In this document: positions 37,644 to 49,340 of the stretch, one piece after another | Position numbering within the stretch: the stretch's first letter is position 1 | Layout of the letters: every line of letters begins with the position of its first letter | From: Amoebophrya sp. A120 | Lineage: Eukaryota > Sar > Dinophyceae > Syndiniales > Amoebophryaceae | Length of the DNA: 64,000 bases | NCBI GenBank assembly: GCA_905178155.1 | Contig: CAJINV010000010.1 | Span: 2,366,167-2,430,166 of the forward strand | Direction of reading: 5' to 3' | The notes under the pieces: generated by a model | The model's input: the letters and a program-made list of their open reading frames with translations, nothing else | Told to the model about the DNA's origin: nothing | The model's database searches: none | Program-made: the position numbers and the translations under genes

Positions 37644-40600
37644 TCAGATAAAAATCGCATCACAAAAACAAAACGTACACGGCGGCAGGGTTGCGGAGAG
37701 GTTCTGCGTACTGCCCAACCCGTCTCCGCTGATTGTCTGCCCGAGCGCCTGTCCTTCCACTAGTCGCAGAATCTGCTCGGACAAGAGTCTTCCGGAACTC
37801 GACTGGCTTTTTACATCCACGCATTCTGAGTAAAAACGTCCCCACCCCAGAGTTGTCATGCAAATCTGCATGCCAAAAAAGTTCCTCATGCGGAGCTCCA
37901 TGAGAGCCGCCTTCTAGTCGTTTTTTTGCATTTGTGATGCTAGAATCAGCATGATATGCTAGATCTGTGATGCTTCGGAAGTAGCTGAACAGGATTACAC
38001 TACAGAGACAAGCTTGTCATGCGAAACAACCAAACCTGGTCGGGTTGTCTAGCAGATTTCCCATCTTTACTCTGGTCGTGTAGGGACATTTCTACTCAGG
38101 ATACCGCGGTGGTGTCCTTCATAATCCCCATCTCCCGGCATCACATGCAAAAATGTCTGGGTCTGGAAGAATGCAACTTGTGATGCTGCATTTGGATGTC
38201 TAAAAAATTTGTGTTGCATGAGCAGCAAAAGGATTCTAATTTTGGCTACGCGAAGAGGGCATTTGTCATGCGGAACGGGCATCAAGAATCCCTCAAAAAA
38301 CCTGTGACGCTAGGGCATGCATCACAGACGTCATGGCTCACGCAAACCGTGCATGACAAGTCTCAGAATCTTCCAGACCCAGACATTTTTGCATTTGATA
38401 CCCGGACTAGGGTCGCGATCAGCTCCTTCAGCCCCCGCAGCACCTCGTTTTTTGCGTGGTCTGCCGCTTTCATCTCCTGCAGCATCCGTGCCATCTCTGC
38501 CATGCGCGAATTTGCCTCCGCCGGCATGAGCTGGGAAGAAGATGACCCATTCATCCCGTTATTTGTCGTGGTCAAGGTGACAGAAGATTGGTAGTTCTGC
38601 GTCGCTGTGATTGTCGTGCTTGAGGGGATTTGTGAGGAAGAAGATGCCGCTTGTATCGCGGGGGTCGCAGACTGGAGGGCACTGGAGCCGGAGGATTGGG
38701 GAGCTCCTGCGGAGGCTGTAGTAGTTTTAGTGATCATGTTGAAGAGTGGAAGTTGATTATGATTTGCACTTGCAGAATTCAAAATGCACGACCCTCAGGT
38801 GGAGCATGACAATGGATAAAAAGACACACAAAAGAATACGCGCAGCCGCTGCAGTCGTTTTTACGGTCGTCGAGACTTCGTGACTCCACAAAGTTTGTAT
38901 CAAATGCAAATATGTCTGGGTCTGGAAGGATGCAAGGTTTGCCATGCACATTTTGCATGGCTCCTGATGTCTGTGATGCATGCCCTAGCATCAGAGATTT
39001 TCCGAGGGCTTCCTGATGCCTATACTGCATGAGAAATACCCTGTCGCTGTGGCAAAAACTGGACCTTTTTTCCTGTTCATGCAATACAGATTTATTCGTA
39101 GAATCCAGATCCAGCATCACAAGTTGCATCCTTCCAGACTCAGACACATTTGCATTGCATAGTTTGCACCTGGTCCCGATTCAGCCTCCCGTACCCCTTC
39201 CTCATCTCTTCTATTCTCGCTTATCGTATTTAAAAAAGTCCCCACCCCAGAGTTGTAATGCAAATGTGCATGCTCAGAATGTTTCTCATGCCGAGCCCCA
39301 TGAGAAGCATGGTCTAGTCCTGTTTTGGGATTTGCCATGCTCCAATCAGCGTGATATACTAGATCTGTGATGCTGCTGAGCTAGCTCCAACAGCACTACA
39401 CTACGAGTCCAAATTTGTCATGCAAAACAGCCACAACTTGTGGATTTGTCTAGCCGATTTCCCATCTTGACTATGGGGTGGGGACGTTTTTACATCGGAT
39501 ATCGCTTCGAAGGACTTTATCGTGAAAAACCCGAGGATTTGTTCCTCCGGGCTCGTCGAAGTGATCTTCCTCCTCAGCTTGACCACAATGGACGGCGGTG
39601 TGGAGGCCAGAATCTCCGGGCGAAACTCCAAATCGCCCTTCCCTACATCGATCAAGTGCTGCGTTCCCTCCGTACAGCTGTGCGCCACCTCCTTGTAACT
39701 CTTCTCAAATTCCTCTCTCGCCTTTGCATCACTGATGCCGCTGCTCACCGGCTGGACCTCTGGCGGCAAGGGGAGGAGGGCAAGGAGGGACTTCTTCGGG
39801 TCCTCATACGTGAATTGCTGTGGCGGCTGGTTTACGCCGCCAATCTTGAAGCTGTAGTAACTCCCCTGGGCGCCAAGGACCTAGAGGGGAGAATTGGTTT
39901 CGCACTTGCCTTCCGCTTAAGCACTCATGCAGACGTTCACGTCAAAATGTCCATTCCTTTGCATGTACGTCTTGTGCGCATGATAAAAAACGACATAGAT
40001 ACTATTACTATCGTCCAAATCCTGCGTAAAAAAGTAAAACCCAGCGAGGAATAAACACCCAAAAATATTCCATTGAGATTACCAGCAAGCTCCCCTTCGC
40101 AACAGTCACTTTTACGCCCGGTGGCCCTTGCATCCTCCCGTCTAGCCACACCCCGTTTGCGGATATTTCCAAAAATATTGCATCCCCATAAGCCTGCAGA
40201 TAGCACAGCTTCTTCGGGAAGCGGTATCGTGGGCAAAAACTATTTCAGTCCCACACCTTTGATGCAGACTTTACTTAGCAGTACAAAGATGAGAGGAAAG
40301 AAACAAAAATTTCTGATGCTTCACACAGCAAGGGGAATAAAGATTATCAACGACTAAAACGACTACTTAACTTGCGTCTCCAGCATTACAAAAAAGTGTT
40401 CCGAGAGGACGTGTCCGCATCAAAAGTTGATAGTGAGACAGTTTCATCTTGTTCTCGCGAGGATAAGCAGTGTTTCAATTGCAGCACGTTCGATGCGTCC
40501 GATCCGAATGTAAATTGTTTACCGTCGGGTAGCGCGAACTTCAAAATCTGGTGCAATTGCGCGTCAGCAGACCCGGCAACTAGTGACGCCGAATTTGGTA

Positions 40601-43600
40601 TTGCAAGGAGAAATATCCCCTCCCCATACTCGGATCGAGAATTTGTGTTGCTGTATTTGAGTACACAAGTCGACTTGTATTGCTAGAGGGGCAACAGACG
40701 CAGTTGCTCCCTCGTTTGTAGGCAATTTTTCACGCTGTTTCCCGTTTCCAGTTGCTTCCTGTCATGCTGAAAACGCAAGGCTTTCCCACGCCAGCCAGCA
40801 CTACAGTCCGCATCTCTTCCTTTCTAGCCTGACAACGTGACAACTTGTGATCACAAATCATGCTACACAAATCTGCCTTTGAGTATAATGCGGAGGGGGA
40901 TTTTTCCTCTTGATATTTGGGTCCGGTTTCAGGTAGCGTTTGGTCTGCCACGCTTCCTTTTTCAGCTGCCATTCCTTGAACAGCTTCACTTTGTCTGATA
41001 ATTTCATTTTGCGAGAGCTGGAAGTTTTTTGATTTGTGCTACTGCTACGCATGACAGAAAGCATACACTCAACGTGAAGATTCTGCGTGGTAGTTGCAAA
41101 CGCGGAAAAAAACAATCGTATTTACGGTCTGCCGTGCTCATCCAGAGATCCTCTAACTCCTTCATTTGCAATGTGTACTTCAGCACTTCTCGTTTTGCGT
41201 TGTCTAAATCCTGTACACTCCGTGTTCCAAGCCGCACGGAGGATTCCACCTGTGCCACGATCTGCTGTTTTGGCATCACTTCGGTGCGCAACTGCTGCAA
41301 GATCTTGGTGTAGCCCTGCTCCTCAAGAATTCTCTCCGCAGGGAAGGTGACGCACATGCGGAGCTTGGAGGCGAGCCTGATAGGATTTATTTTCATCCAG
41401 TTGTACTTTTTTTTTTCTCCAACAACATGTTTCCATTTTCCGATTGTAGCAATGTTTACCAGCGACTGCAAGAATAGACCACCCAGAAGTTGTAGATGCT
41501 GCTCTTTCTCGCCTCTTAGACGAGAATTTTTCTTTTCCAGATTGAATACTTATTTCGCGAGTTGTACAACTATACTCTAGCGTCCTCGCACTGTCCGCAG
41601 CATTGGCCGGATCTACGCAAGCGACCCAAGTTGTCCTGCAGCTTCCCGCATGGCTCTCCATCAAGAGTTGCCCCAGATAGGAAGTTTGGAAGACGGGCTG
41701 ATAATATTTTTCTTTTGAGAAAGTAGCGAAATCCGCAACAGAAAATCGCACTGCGCTGCACATTTTCGCATGACAATTGATCGCTTTTCATTCGATAGTA
41801 AGTACCTTGCTCTCCGGTAGCAGCGGCTTGTTCCGCCCCACGCTCGCTCTCACCAGACCGTCTACGCAAGTTGAGAACAGCTCAACGGACCTGTTTAGGT
41901 ACTCCACCGGCGGCTTTCCGACTAACGCGTCCCACCTCGCCGGACCTCCACCCGGGGTAGAAGAGGAGGTACTGCTAGAAGTTGTACTGCCAAAATCCCC
42001 TTTCCCACTGCTAGACGCGAAATCCACAAACGTCACCCGACTCAGCTTCGTCGGCCTTCCGGTGCCGGGCGTGTAGGGCTGGATTGCGAGATCAATCTGC
42101 ACGAAGAGAGTGTTGGTTTCGGACGACAGAGGCCGCGTGGCGGGGTCTGCAGTATTTATTTCATGTGGACGACGATCATGGTGGTTTGTTTGATGCGTTG
42201 CGATGATTCTACTCGTAGTACTTTTGTTTATATGATACTTAACAATCACTTTGATACCTACACCTAGTACGAGTTGTGCATCACGAAGTAGACAGAAATC
42301 GTAGCCATAGGCGCTCACGCACGTGACGTACAAAATAAACCCCGTGTATTTATTTATCAAGCAGTAGCAAGTAAAGTACCTCCCAGCGCCTGCTTCTGCT
42401 TCGCGAATGCTACCGCTTCTTGAAACCCGGCTAGATCCACAATTGGGATTTTGGTCATATGAAATGCAAAAGTGTCTGGGTCTGGAAACTTGTGATGCAA
42501 GGAAGAGAATTATAGGGAGCACACTGTATTGCGCTGCCAAGCATGACAATTTTTTTCGTGTTTCTGAAACTGGATTGCCTACATTCGCATGAGAAATTGC
42601 GTTTTTGCATGACATGCAAGAGGAGCTCTCTGCGGCCACGCAACACAGAGTCCAGAGTCATGTCAGACTAGCATGACAAACCTCGCGATCTCCCAGACCC
42701 AGACATACTTGCATTTGATAGGTCAGCCCGGAAACCAACATTCCCAGTTGCCCATGCTCCAGCAACGTGAACCCATCACCCGCAAGAACATATCCCATGT
42801 AAAAACATCTCCACACCAGAGCCAAGATGGGGATCTCGCAACACAAGTCGAGAAGTTTTTGGGGCCTAGCATGACAAGTTCGTCTCTTTATTGCAGTTGT
42901 GCAGTTTAGCAAGTACAGCCGCAACACAAATCCATCTACTCATCCTGTCAACAGCATTACAAAGTGCAAAACGGGATTGGACAAAAGGCCTTTCATGGGG
43001 ATGCGCAATACAAATCTTCCTGTAGCTGCATGACAACTCTGGGGTGGGGACGTTTTTACTCAGAATAGAACACTACCCGCACTCACCGTGGCTCCACCAG
43101 GGCCGCCTGTTAGTACAGCATCTTCGGTCACTTTCAGCAAATCCCGGACCGAACTGTCAGATACGTCGTAACAGGAAAGATTTACCAAAATTCGGTTCCG
43201 CTTGCCCACCTCGCAGTGCTTCACTTCTTCAAAAAGCTGCTGGGCGAACTTCTCGGATAAAGACGTGAACGTCGTTGATTTCCCGGCGTTGAAGTTCCCG
43301 TAGGTGACATATCAGCAGGAAAAATCCTCCCTCCCCATATCGAAAACGAAATTTGTGATGCTGTATAAAAAAAACAGTATTTGAGTACAACACAAATGGA
43401 CTTGTATAGCCAGAAGGCAAAGAGGCGCAGTTGTTGCCTCGTTTGCAGGCAGTTTGTCATGCTGTTTTCCGCTTCTACCTGCCTTCTGTCATGCTGAAGA
43501 TGCAAGGCTTTCCCACGCAGCCCAGAACTACAGTCCGCATCTTTATCTCTTCCCTTCTGGCATGACAAAGCTGATTCGTGGCCACAAATCTGCATCACGG

Positions 43601-46541
43601 ATTTCCGGTTTGATATGGGGAGGGGGGATTTTTCTTCTTGATATAACAATGGTTCCGTTCTGCCCCTGCAAAGCTTCCACGAGCAACTTCGGCCCAATGT
43701 CGTCGAAGATCATGTCGTCAGACTTTTGCTTGTTGTAAGAGGAAGAAGTCGCAGCTTGCAAATTTTCCGCGTCGAAAAGCCGGTCGAATTCAAACTTCTG
43801 CGCGTCTATTTGCACTTCCCGCGACGTGTTGGCCTGTGAACAAAGTGATAAAATGCATTGCAAAAGCCCAGAGTAGAAGTCCTGCTCAAGGACCAAATTC
43901 ATTGTCATGCCAAGAGCAAGAATGACTCACAACTGCCTGGAAGCTGCTCAAGATCAAAAAAGTACCTTTATTATCCCACTCCCGACCGCCCCCGCAGGAC
44001 TGCTCCCGGGTCGAAATCTGACCGTCACTCTTATCGGCAACGTGTCCTGTGTAAAAACGTCCCGACACCATAGACCACGGGAAATCTGCTACACAAATCA
44101 ACAAGCTTTGGTTGTTGGGCATGACAAGTTTGGCCTCGTAGTATGGTCCTGCTTGGCTACTTCAGCAGCATCACAGATCTAGCACACCGTGCTTATTGGA
44201 GCATGACAACTTCCAAAACCCGACTAGAAAGCGCTTCTCATGGGGCTCCGCATGAGAAACATTTATTTCTGCATGCAGGCTTGCATCACAACCATGGGGC
44301 GGGGACGTAGTTTTTACTCAGGATATAACGGCTTCGTCCCGTCCCCGGGCGGACTTACGGGTCCAAATTGCACGGGCGCTGCTGGCGTGCTGGCCGCGGT
44401 AACCGGCGCCGGCAGGCCCGAGTTTGGCGGCACCTGGGTCGGCGGCTGCGTCTGCAGGGCGGACTGCTGCTGCGGCGGGGCGGCGGGGGGTGCGAGAATG
44501 CTCGCGTCACGGTATTACAGGGAAAAGTGCCCCCCACTCCTGAAATTGCAAAAATTTGTGATGCGAAGTTTCCAAATGAAAAGTCTTTGCCATGCATGAA
44601 AGCAGTATGAATCTTCTTTCTGATGCAGAGTCTAGGCGTGTATCGCATCGCTTGCATGACAAGCGCCGCTCTTGCTGGGGTCTTTATTTACAATACAAAT
44701 TTTTGCTATTCACGATTGGAAACCTGTGATGCTGATAGATGCAAGAGGGCGAATGTTTCATTTGGAAAGGTTTGAAATACAAATGCTCCCAAGTTCGGGG
44801 GTAGGGGCATTTTTCATTGTAATACACGGTACTCCACGTTAGACGGAACGGGCCTGACCGCATCGTAGACCGACGGAGGCTATCCACTGCAAATATGTCT
44901 GGGTCTGGAAGGTTGAACCTGTATTGCATGTCTCGCATTCCTAAAAAATCTGTATTGCATAAGCAGCAAATAAAGCGCCACACTTTCGTCATGCAAAAGC
45001 GCAGTTTGTAATGCGTTCTGCGCATGAGGAAGCGTTTGAAACATTTGTCATGCTCCGCTGCACTTACAGGCACAGTCAATCATGACCATTCAGCATTACA
45101 AGTTTCCAGACCCAGACATATTTGCATTTGATAGAGGCACGATGGATCCAGCCGGAGCCGGCGCCGCAGCCGGCTGGGTTTGCGCAGTTGGAGAGGGCTG
45201 GGGTATAAAGCAAATGAGAATCTGCAATTCAATTAAGTACGGACAACTGGAGCTGCTACTGTTATCTGCTTTTGCATCCCAAACGTTTCTTACACTACTG
45301 TCCGCTGCATGACAAGGGAACTCCCTCGGAAGAAGAACGCCTCAAGTAGTACCTGCTGACTCTGCGGCACGCTCGACGGGTAGCTGGGTTGCTGACCACC
45401 CGGAGCGGGGCCTGGAAGCGGCGGTTGCTGCGTCGTCGCTCCATACGGATTTGGCGGCTGCGGTGGCTGCCCCCCGTACGGATTCTGGCCCGGCGCACCA
45501 GCCCCGCCGGGCGGCTGTCCGTAGGGATTTGGTGGAGGTTGCTGCTGCTGCTGCTGCTGCCCGTACGGATTTGCAGCTGGCTGCGGCTGCTGTCCATACG
45601 GAATATTCGCTGGTGGCTGCTGTTGCCCGTATGGATTTAGCGGTTGCTGCTGCTGCCCATACGGATTTTGCGGCCCTGGAGCCCTGGCAGGGTCATACGG
45701 CGCTGGCGGCTGTTGCTGCTGCTGCGCCCCCGTGACAGGTGGTGGGGCCACACCAGCTCCGTACGGGTTTGGTCCCTGCTGTTGCTGCGGCGCACCACTG
45801 CCTCCTCCGTATGGATTGTTCACCGGCTGTTGCTGCTGTGACGGCGTACTACCATAGGAAACCGGTTGCGGTTGTTGTATGAATGTGCGCAACTCCCCCT
45901 CCCCCTCATTTGTCATGCAAAATGCCCAACTCAGGCTGTACCTCTTAGCACTGTTTGCATAACAAGTTCTGGCAGCCCAAATAGCACTACAATCGGCTGC
46001 AAATTTGTCATGCAAAACCTGCATTTTCGCTGGCGCTTGTATTGCCGTTCATGCCATACGAATGAGGGGAAGGAGGAGTTGTGCACTGTCATATGCTGCT
46101 GCGAATTATTATAGGGGTTTTGCCCGTAACTGCTCGCGTAGCTCGTGGACGGTTGTTGCTGCAGGGAGCTGGTGCTGTAGATCGACTGTTGCTGCGGTTG
46201 TCCTCTATCGCCGGAAAAAACTGTTTCACTGTAAACTGGTAATGCAAAATGTGCATCGCAAAAGCGCTTGTCTTGCTACACATGCACAACAGGATGTTTT
46301 TAGCTGTGTTTTCCAATAGGAGCCCCCCATGATAAATTTTCTCTGTCATCATGTAGAGCAAACCTGTGATGCAAAATAATTTGCAAAATCCCATACAGTG
46401 AAACACTTCTTTCGTACCATATCCTCCATAAGGACCGTATTGCGGACTGCTCGTCGTTCCGCCATACGGATTTTGCGCCGCCCCCGCAGCCGGGGGAATC
46501 AGCGACGCAGGCCGCGCGCCTCCACCGAGCTGATTCATCAT
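37644..46541 (-). CDS. Divergent kinesin with NPYG/Gln-rich N-terminus and FHA-like region
   Basis: About 23 exons. The N-terminus (46541-44326) is Gln/Pro/NPYG-rich. The motor follows: PIRVTVRFRPG at 44040, the P-loop phrase GQNGTIVTYGNFNAGKSTTF with Walker A GNFNAGKST, FTLLEHGQLGML, SRVTFVDFAS (the usual VDLAG position), VEYLNRSVELFSTCVDGLVR and LLMESHAGSCRTTWVACVDP. These appear in kinesin order, though switch residues are degenerate. Past the motor lie a coiled-coil-like neck, then a possible FHA-like stretch (GKQFTFGSDASNVLQL), and a tail ending in TLPPCTFCFCDAIFI. Introns are a mix: 12 introners plus GT-AG introns at 45198-45352, 43834-43965, 42147-42379 and 41698-41805. Boundaries near 41395-41578, 41010-41135, 39881-40400 and 38770-38845 are not resolved. 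Kinesins move along microtubules using ATP; cargo and class are unknown. Confidence 0.8.
37822..38103. mobile_element. Introner, family C (reverse orientation)
   Basis: TSD CCACG left, CCGCG right; left end mutated to CATTCTGAG. Interrupts the last kinesin exons; removal joins MKDTT to VDVKSQ. Confidence 0.85.
38139..38400. mobile_element. Introner, family A (reverse orientation)
   Basis: Perfect TSD CCCGG; left end CATCACATGC. Interior inverted relative to 47792-48053. Removal joins IATLV to REMGIM. Confidence 0.87.
38898..39161. mobile_element. Introner, family A
   Basis: Perfect TSD GTTTG. Removal joins NRDQVQ to TLWSHE in the kinesin tail. Confidence 0.87.
39222..39501. mobile_element. 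Introner, family C (reverse orientation)
   Basis: Perfect TSD TCGCT; left end TATCGTATTTAAAAAAGTCC. Removal joins KSFEA to RIEEMRK. Confidence 0.87.
40599..40915. mobile_element. Introner, family B
   Basis: Perfect TSD TTTGG. Removal joins YLKPDP to NSASLVAG between the neck and the FHA-like region of the kinesin. Confidence 0.88.
41698..41805 (-). other. GT-AG intron in the kinesin motor
   Basis: Minus-strand donor AAG|GTACTTACTATC, acceptor TTATCAG|CCC. No inverted repeats. It contains one GCATGACAA word. Confidence 0.6.
42147..42379 (-). other. GT-AG intron in the kinesin motor
   Basis: Donor GGAG|GTACTTTACTTG, acceptor ACTGCAG|ACC. Joins KQALG to DPATRPLSS in phase. No inverted repeats or TSD. 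Confidence 0.75.
42458..42720. mobile_element. Introner, family A (reverse orientation)
   Basis: Perfect TSD GGTCA; left end TATGAAATGCAAAAGTGTCT. Removal joins LVSGLT to KIPIVDL within the kinesin motor. Confidence 0.89.
42791..43067. mobile_element. Introner, family C
   Basis: Perfect TSD GAACA; left end TATCCCATGTAAAAACATCT. Removal joins SAGSV to LAGDGF in the kinesin motor. Confidence 0.88.
43311..43643. mobile_element. Introner, family B
   Basis: TSD TGACA left, TAACA right. It splits the kinesin P-loop phrase: removal joins GQNGTI to VTYGNFNAGKS. Confidence 0.88.
43834..43965 (-). other. GT-AG intron in the kinesin motor
   Basis: Donor AAAG|GTACTTTTTTG, acceptor TTCACAG|GCC; joins GSGIIK to ANTSREV. 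It contains TTGTCATGC but has no terminal inverted repeats. Confidence 0.75.
44043..44325. mobile_element. Introner, family C
   Basis: TSD CAACG left, TAACG right; left end TGTCCTGTGTAAAAACGTCC. Removal joins GDGTKP to LPIRVTV at the start of the motor. Confidence 0.87.
44513..44824. mobile_element. Introner, family F
   Basis: Perfect TSD CACGG; arms TATTACAGGGAAAAGTGCCC and mirror. Removal joins NVEYR to DASILAP. Confidence 0.89.
44881..45133. mobile_element. Introner, family A
   Basis: Perfect TSD GAGGC; left end TATCCACTGCAAATATGTCT. Removal joins GSIVP to PSVYDAV. Confidence 0.88.
45198..45352 (-). other. GT-AG intron in the kinesin gene
   Basis: Donor CAGCAG|GTACTACTTG, acceptor ATACCCCAG|CCC. 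It links the NPYG/Gln-rich exon to the Pro-rich exon, tying that region to the motor. GCATGACAA occurs inside. Confidence 0.75.
45878..46093. mobile_element. Introner, single-copy family K
   Basis: Arms TATGAATGTGCGCAACTCCC and mirror ending in CACTGTCATA; TSD TGTTG left, TGCTG right. Removal joins NNSQQ to QPQPVS. Confidence 0.82.
46206..46421. mobile_element. Introner, family E
   Basis: Perfect TSD TCCTC; left end TATCGCCGGAAAAAACTGTT. First intron of the kinesin gene. Confidence 0.88.
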
Positions 46542-47427
46542 GCTGATGCTTTATTGCGGTGCAACAGCAGTAGAACAACAAATCTAGAAGCCGGCGGGGG
46601 TTGCTTGTTCTATGTCCCAGAGGTGCACCAGCACCCTCGTCGAAGCAAACAGGCTAAGACGAGCAGACGGGATAGTACGCAACAGCCTCCAGCAGTCCCA
46701 ACATCACAGGAGCCATTTTCAACATCTGGCTCTTCAAGTCAGTCCTGACTTCTCTGGCGCAGCCGCAAGGTACTAAAGTCCTCGCTTACGGCTGCTAGGA
46801 GGGCACTTGTGCCATCATCTTCTTCGACAGGGTCCTATATTAGAGACGATGAATTTCAAAATTGATTAAAAGTAGAAACCATCACGTCGCGGCAGCTGCA
46901 CACGTGCATCATCATGTTGTTGTGAATTTTGATTGGCAGTCGAAGAAGTCACAAAAATTCAGTCTGCAGAAAGCTTCAGAAGATCTAGTGGCACTCTCCT
47001 TCGTTCTACTTCACTGCCCACGTCGTGTGGTGGTGGACGTGGAAAATAAAAGTGCCTCGTTTGGGAGAAATGTTCCCTGCGCCTTAGTGTAATACAACGA
47101 GGACGAGAACCACAAACCGCTATACCTATTCGCACTCCACAAGATCAACAAGACGACCGTCGCAGAAAGAAGTAATATTACTCGTCACGCAGATTTGACT
47201 TCTCTATTCTCTTCGGCAAGAAACACAACTGGAGGCTGTAGAAATTTCCCGGCGCTCCTAAAACGCATACTGTAGAAGTATACTCACTCAACAACTTGAT
47301 GCTGGGGGAGGAAGCACTTCACCTCCGGCACGGCGTGTGCATGATTTCACAAAAGTGTCGAGAAGTAGATCTAGCAATGCCCTTATCACGACGAAAATTT
47401 TCCTTCATGATCAAAAACATCCTCTTC
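46542..47427. other. Intergenic, no gene or introner seen
   Basis: Spacer between the kinesin start and the Rab18-type stop. No feature recognised. Confidence 0.5.
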
Positions 47428-48330
47428 TCAACAGGAACAGTTTTGTTTGCCTAAATTCCCCTCATTCGTCGGACTTGGTGCTCTTACCCCCAACGTCTGC
47501 CCCGCGGAACCACCACCGCCGGGGGTGGTGTTTGGTAGCAGTTCCGGCTCGGACAAAATCGACTCTGCGAGTTCCGCGAAGGCTTTCGAGACTTGCAAAT
47601 TTGTTCTCGCGGACGTTTCCAAGTACGCCATGGCGTGCGAATTCGCGAACTCCTCCGCTTCCTCCCTGGACACTTGCCTTTCCTCGAGTAAGTCCACTTT
47701 GTTCCCGACTAACAATAGTTTCGCTTTCTCGTGGGTGGAGTGCGCCCGGACCTCCTGTATCCACTTTGGCAAGTTGTCGAAAGTCTCCTTTTATTAACTG
47801 TAAAAATGTCTGGGTCTGGAAGATTCTGACACTTGTTATGCACGTTTTGCATGAGCCCTGATGTCTGTGATGCATGCCCTAGCATCACAGAATTTTTAAG
47901 AGCTTCTTGATGCCTATTCCGCATGACAAATGCCCTCTCCGCGTAGCAAAAACTACATTTCTTTTGGTACTCGTGCAATACAGATTCTTCTGGAATCCAC
48001 ATGCAGCATCACAAGTTGCATTCTTCCAGACCCAGACACTTTTACATTTGATACCTTTTGGGTGGTGTCGAACGCGAGTATGACCCCCTGCGCACCGCGG
48101 TAGTAACTGCTCGTCATGGTCCGAAACCGCTCCTGTCCGGCGGTGTCCCACACGGCGAGCTTAACCTGTTTTTGCTGCAGGGGCAGGGTTTTCGTGCGGA
48201 AGTCCACGCCAATGGTCGCCAGCTGCCGCTCGTTAAACATGTCGTCGCAGAAACGGAGCATCAAAGAAGATTTCCCGACGCCAGAATCGCCGACGAGAAG
48301 AATTTTGAACAAATGATCGTAGGGTTGCAT
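47428..48330 (-). CDS. RAB18: Rab GTPase, Rab18 type
   Basis: Two exons, 48330-48054 and 47791-47428, around one family A introner. All guanine-nucleotide motifs are present: P-loop GDSGVGKSS, switch I ATIGVDF, WDTAGQE in switch II, NKVD, and ETSA near the end of the G domain. The phrase [14 protein letters not shown] and the LRF after the P-loop point to the Rab18/RabC branch. The protein ends in CSC, a geranylgeranylation signal for membrane attachment. Rab18 proteins act in endoplasmic reticulum and lipid-droplet traffic. The chosen start is the ATG of [14 protein letters not shown]; an upstream in-frame ATG at 48378 would add 16 residues that Rab18 proteins normally lack. Splicing joins DTTQK to ETFDNLPKW exactly. 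Confidence 0.92.
47792..48053. mobile_element. Introner, family A, GT-AG compatible
   Basis: Perfect TSD CCTTT (AAAGG on the coding strand). With this TSD the intron can be read as GTATCAAATG...ATAAAAG, a GT-AG intron. Removal joins DTTQK to ETFDNL of the Rab18-type protein. Confidence 0.92.
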
Positions 48331-48378
48331 TTTTTGTGAAAGTACGTACGACGAGAAGCGGGGGCTTCTTTTATTCAA

Positions 48379-49340
48379 GTATGTTTTAATATTGCTGCAC
48401 TCACTCTCGCTTCTTGAGGTAGGACAACAAAACTACTTCAAATGACGACTGTGACCTGACTGCTTCAGGCCTCTGGCCGGCCGTTCGAATCTTTTGGGCG
48501 GAACCATGATAACGCGCCAAGCAGGCCAAGCTCGCCGAATAGCATCATGCACTGCTGGTGCCCTATTCGACCTGAATCCGAGACACGGGCGCGACGTGAG
48601 GGAACACTGCGACGAAGCGATGTGCCGTGATGAGTAATTGAGAAACTGGTCGGCGCAAAGGCAGGAGTGCGAACCGAAGCGGATGGGCCAGGCAAGAGTG
48701 CGCGACCCGGGAGGGCGGCAATGGTGTCCAGCTAATCGGAGCCGCGCGCCCCGGACTCGCGGCTGGCCCCGCCCGCGGCCGGCGGGGCGCTGAAGGTAGG
48801 CCCATCCGGCGCCACGTGCGCGGGCGTACCAGCGCAACGCCCGGCCGCACCAGCCAAAGCAGCAAGGCATGGGCATGCCCGGGGGGCGATCGCCCTCTAA
48901 GGCGGCGCCGCAGGGCACCGCGCGTTTCCCCTGCCCCCGCGCAGCCCGCCGTGGATTGCGATAGCCCCGGGACACGCCATCCCGGGATACAGCGTCGGCG
49001 TTGCTCTCTCCGCCCCGGGTAGTTCTTCGTGGCCAATGTCGAGATTCATTAGTCCAAGTGCAATTTTCGCAAAAGTAAACAACTTTCTGTGCCAACAGTG
49101 GCACTTGTAACAACCGGGCCAATCCTTTGGGTCCCATGTGGTCTCGATATAAAGCGGAGTAGCTGCGCCATCACCTCTTCGTGAGTTGTACGAACAGTAG
49201 AACTTTCCTCGCAAAAACGTTCATGAAAAATTAGTATCCTGTATTTCGCTACCAACAAAAAATAAACTTTGATGTATCACCTAAAGGTTAAAACCAAACG
49301 CACACCATGCCCGCTCAGCCCATCACATCTCGACTTCCCC
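48379..49340. other. Intergenic with GC-rich island (about 48430-49230)
   Basis: GC-rich sequence with open frames on both strands and no domain. It resembles the island at 31860-33625 in composition. No introner. Confidence 0.45.

Larger units (their letters stand above)
45353..46541 (-). repeat. NPYG/poly-Gln coding repeats of the kinesin N-terminus
   Basis: Repeated NPYG units separated by Gln, Pro and Gly runs, read on the minus strand. The composition is like prion-type or condensate-forming regions. Confidence 0.75.

Noticed and set aside
40386-40388. TAA after NTFL as the kinesin stop codon
   Set aside because: Downstream exons (DLDDSNSIYVVFYH, VLGAQGSYYSFK) remain coding with good AG acceptors, so an intron is preferred. 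The alternative of two genes is not excluded.
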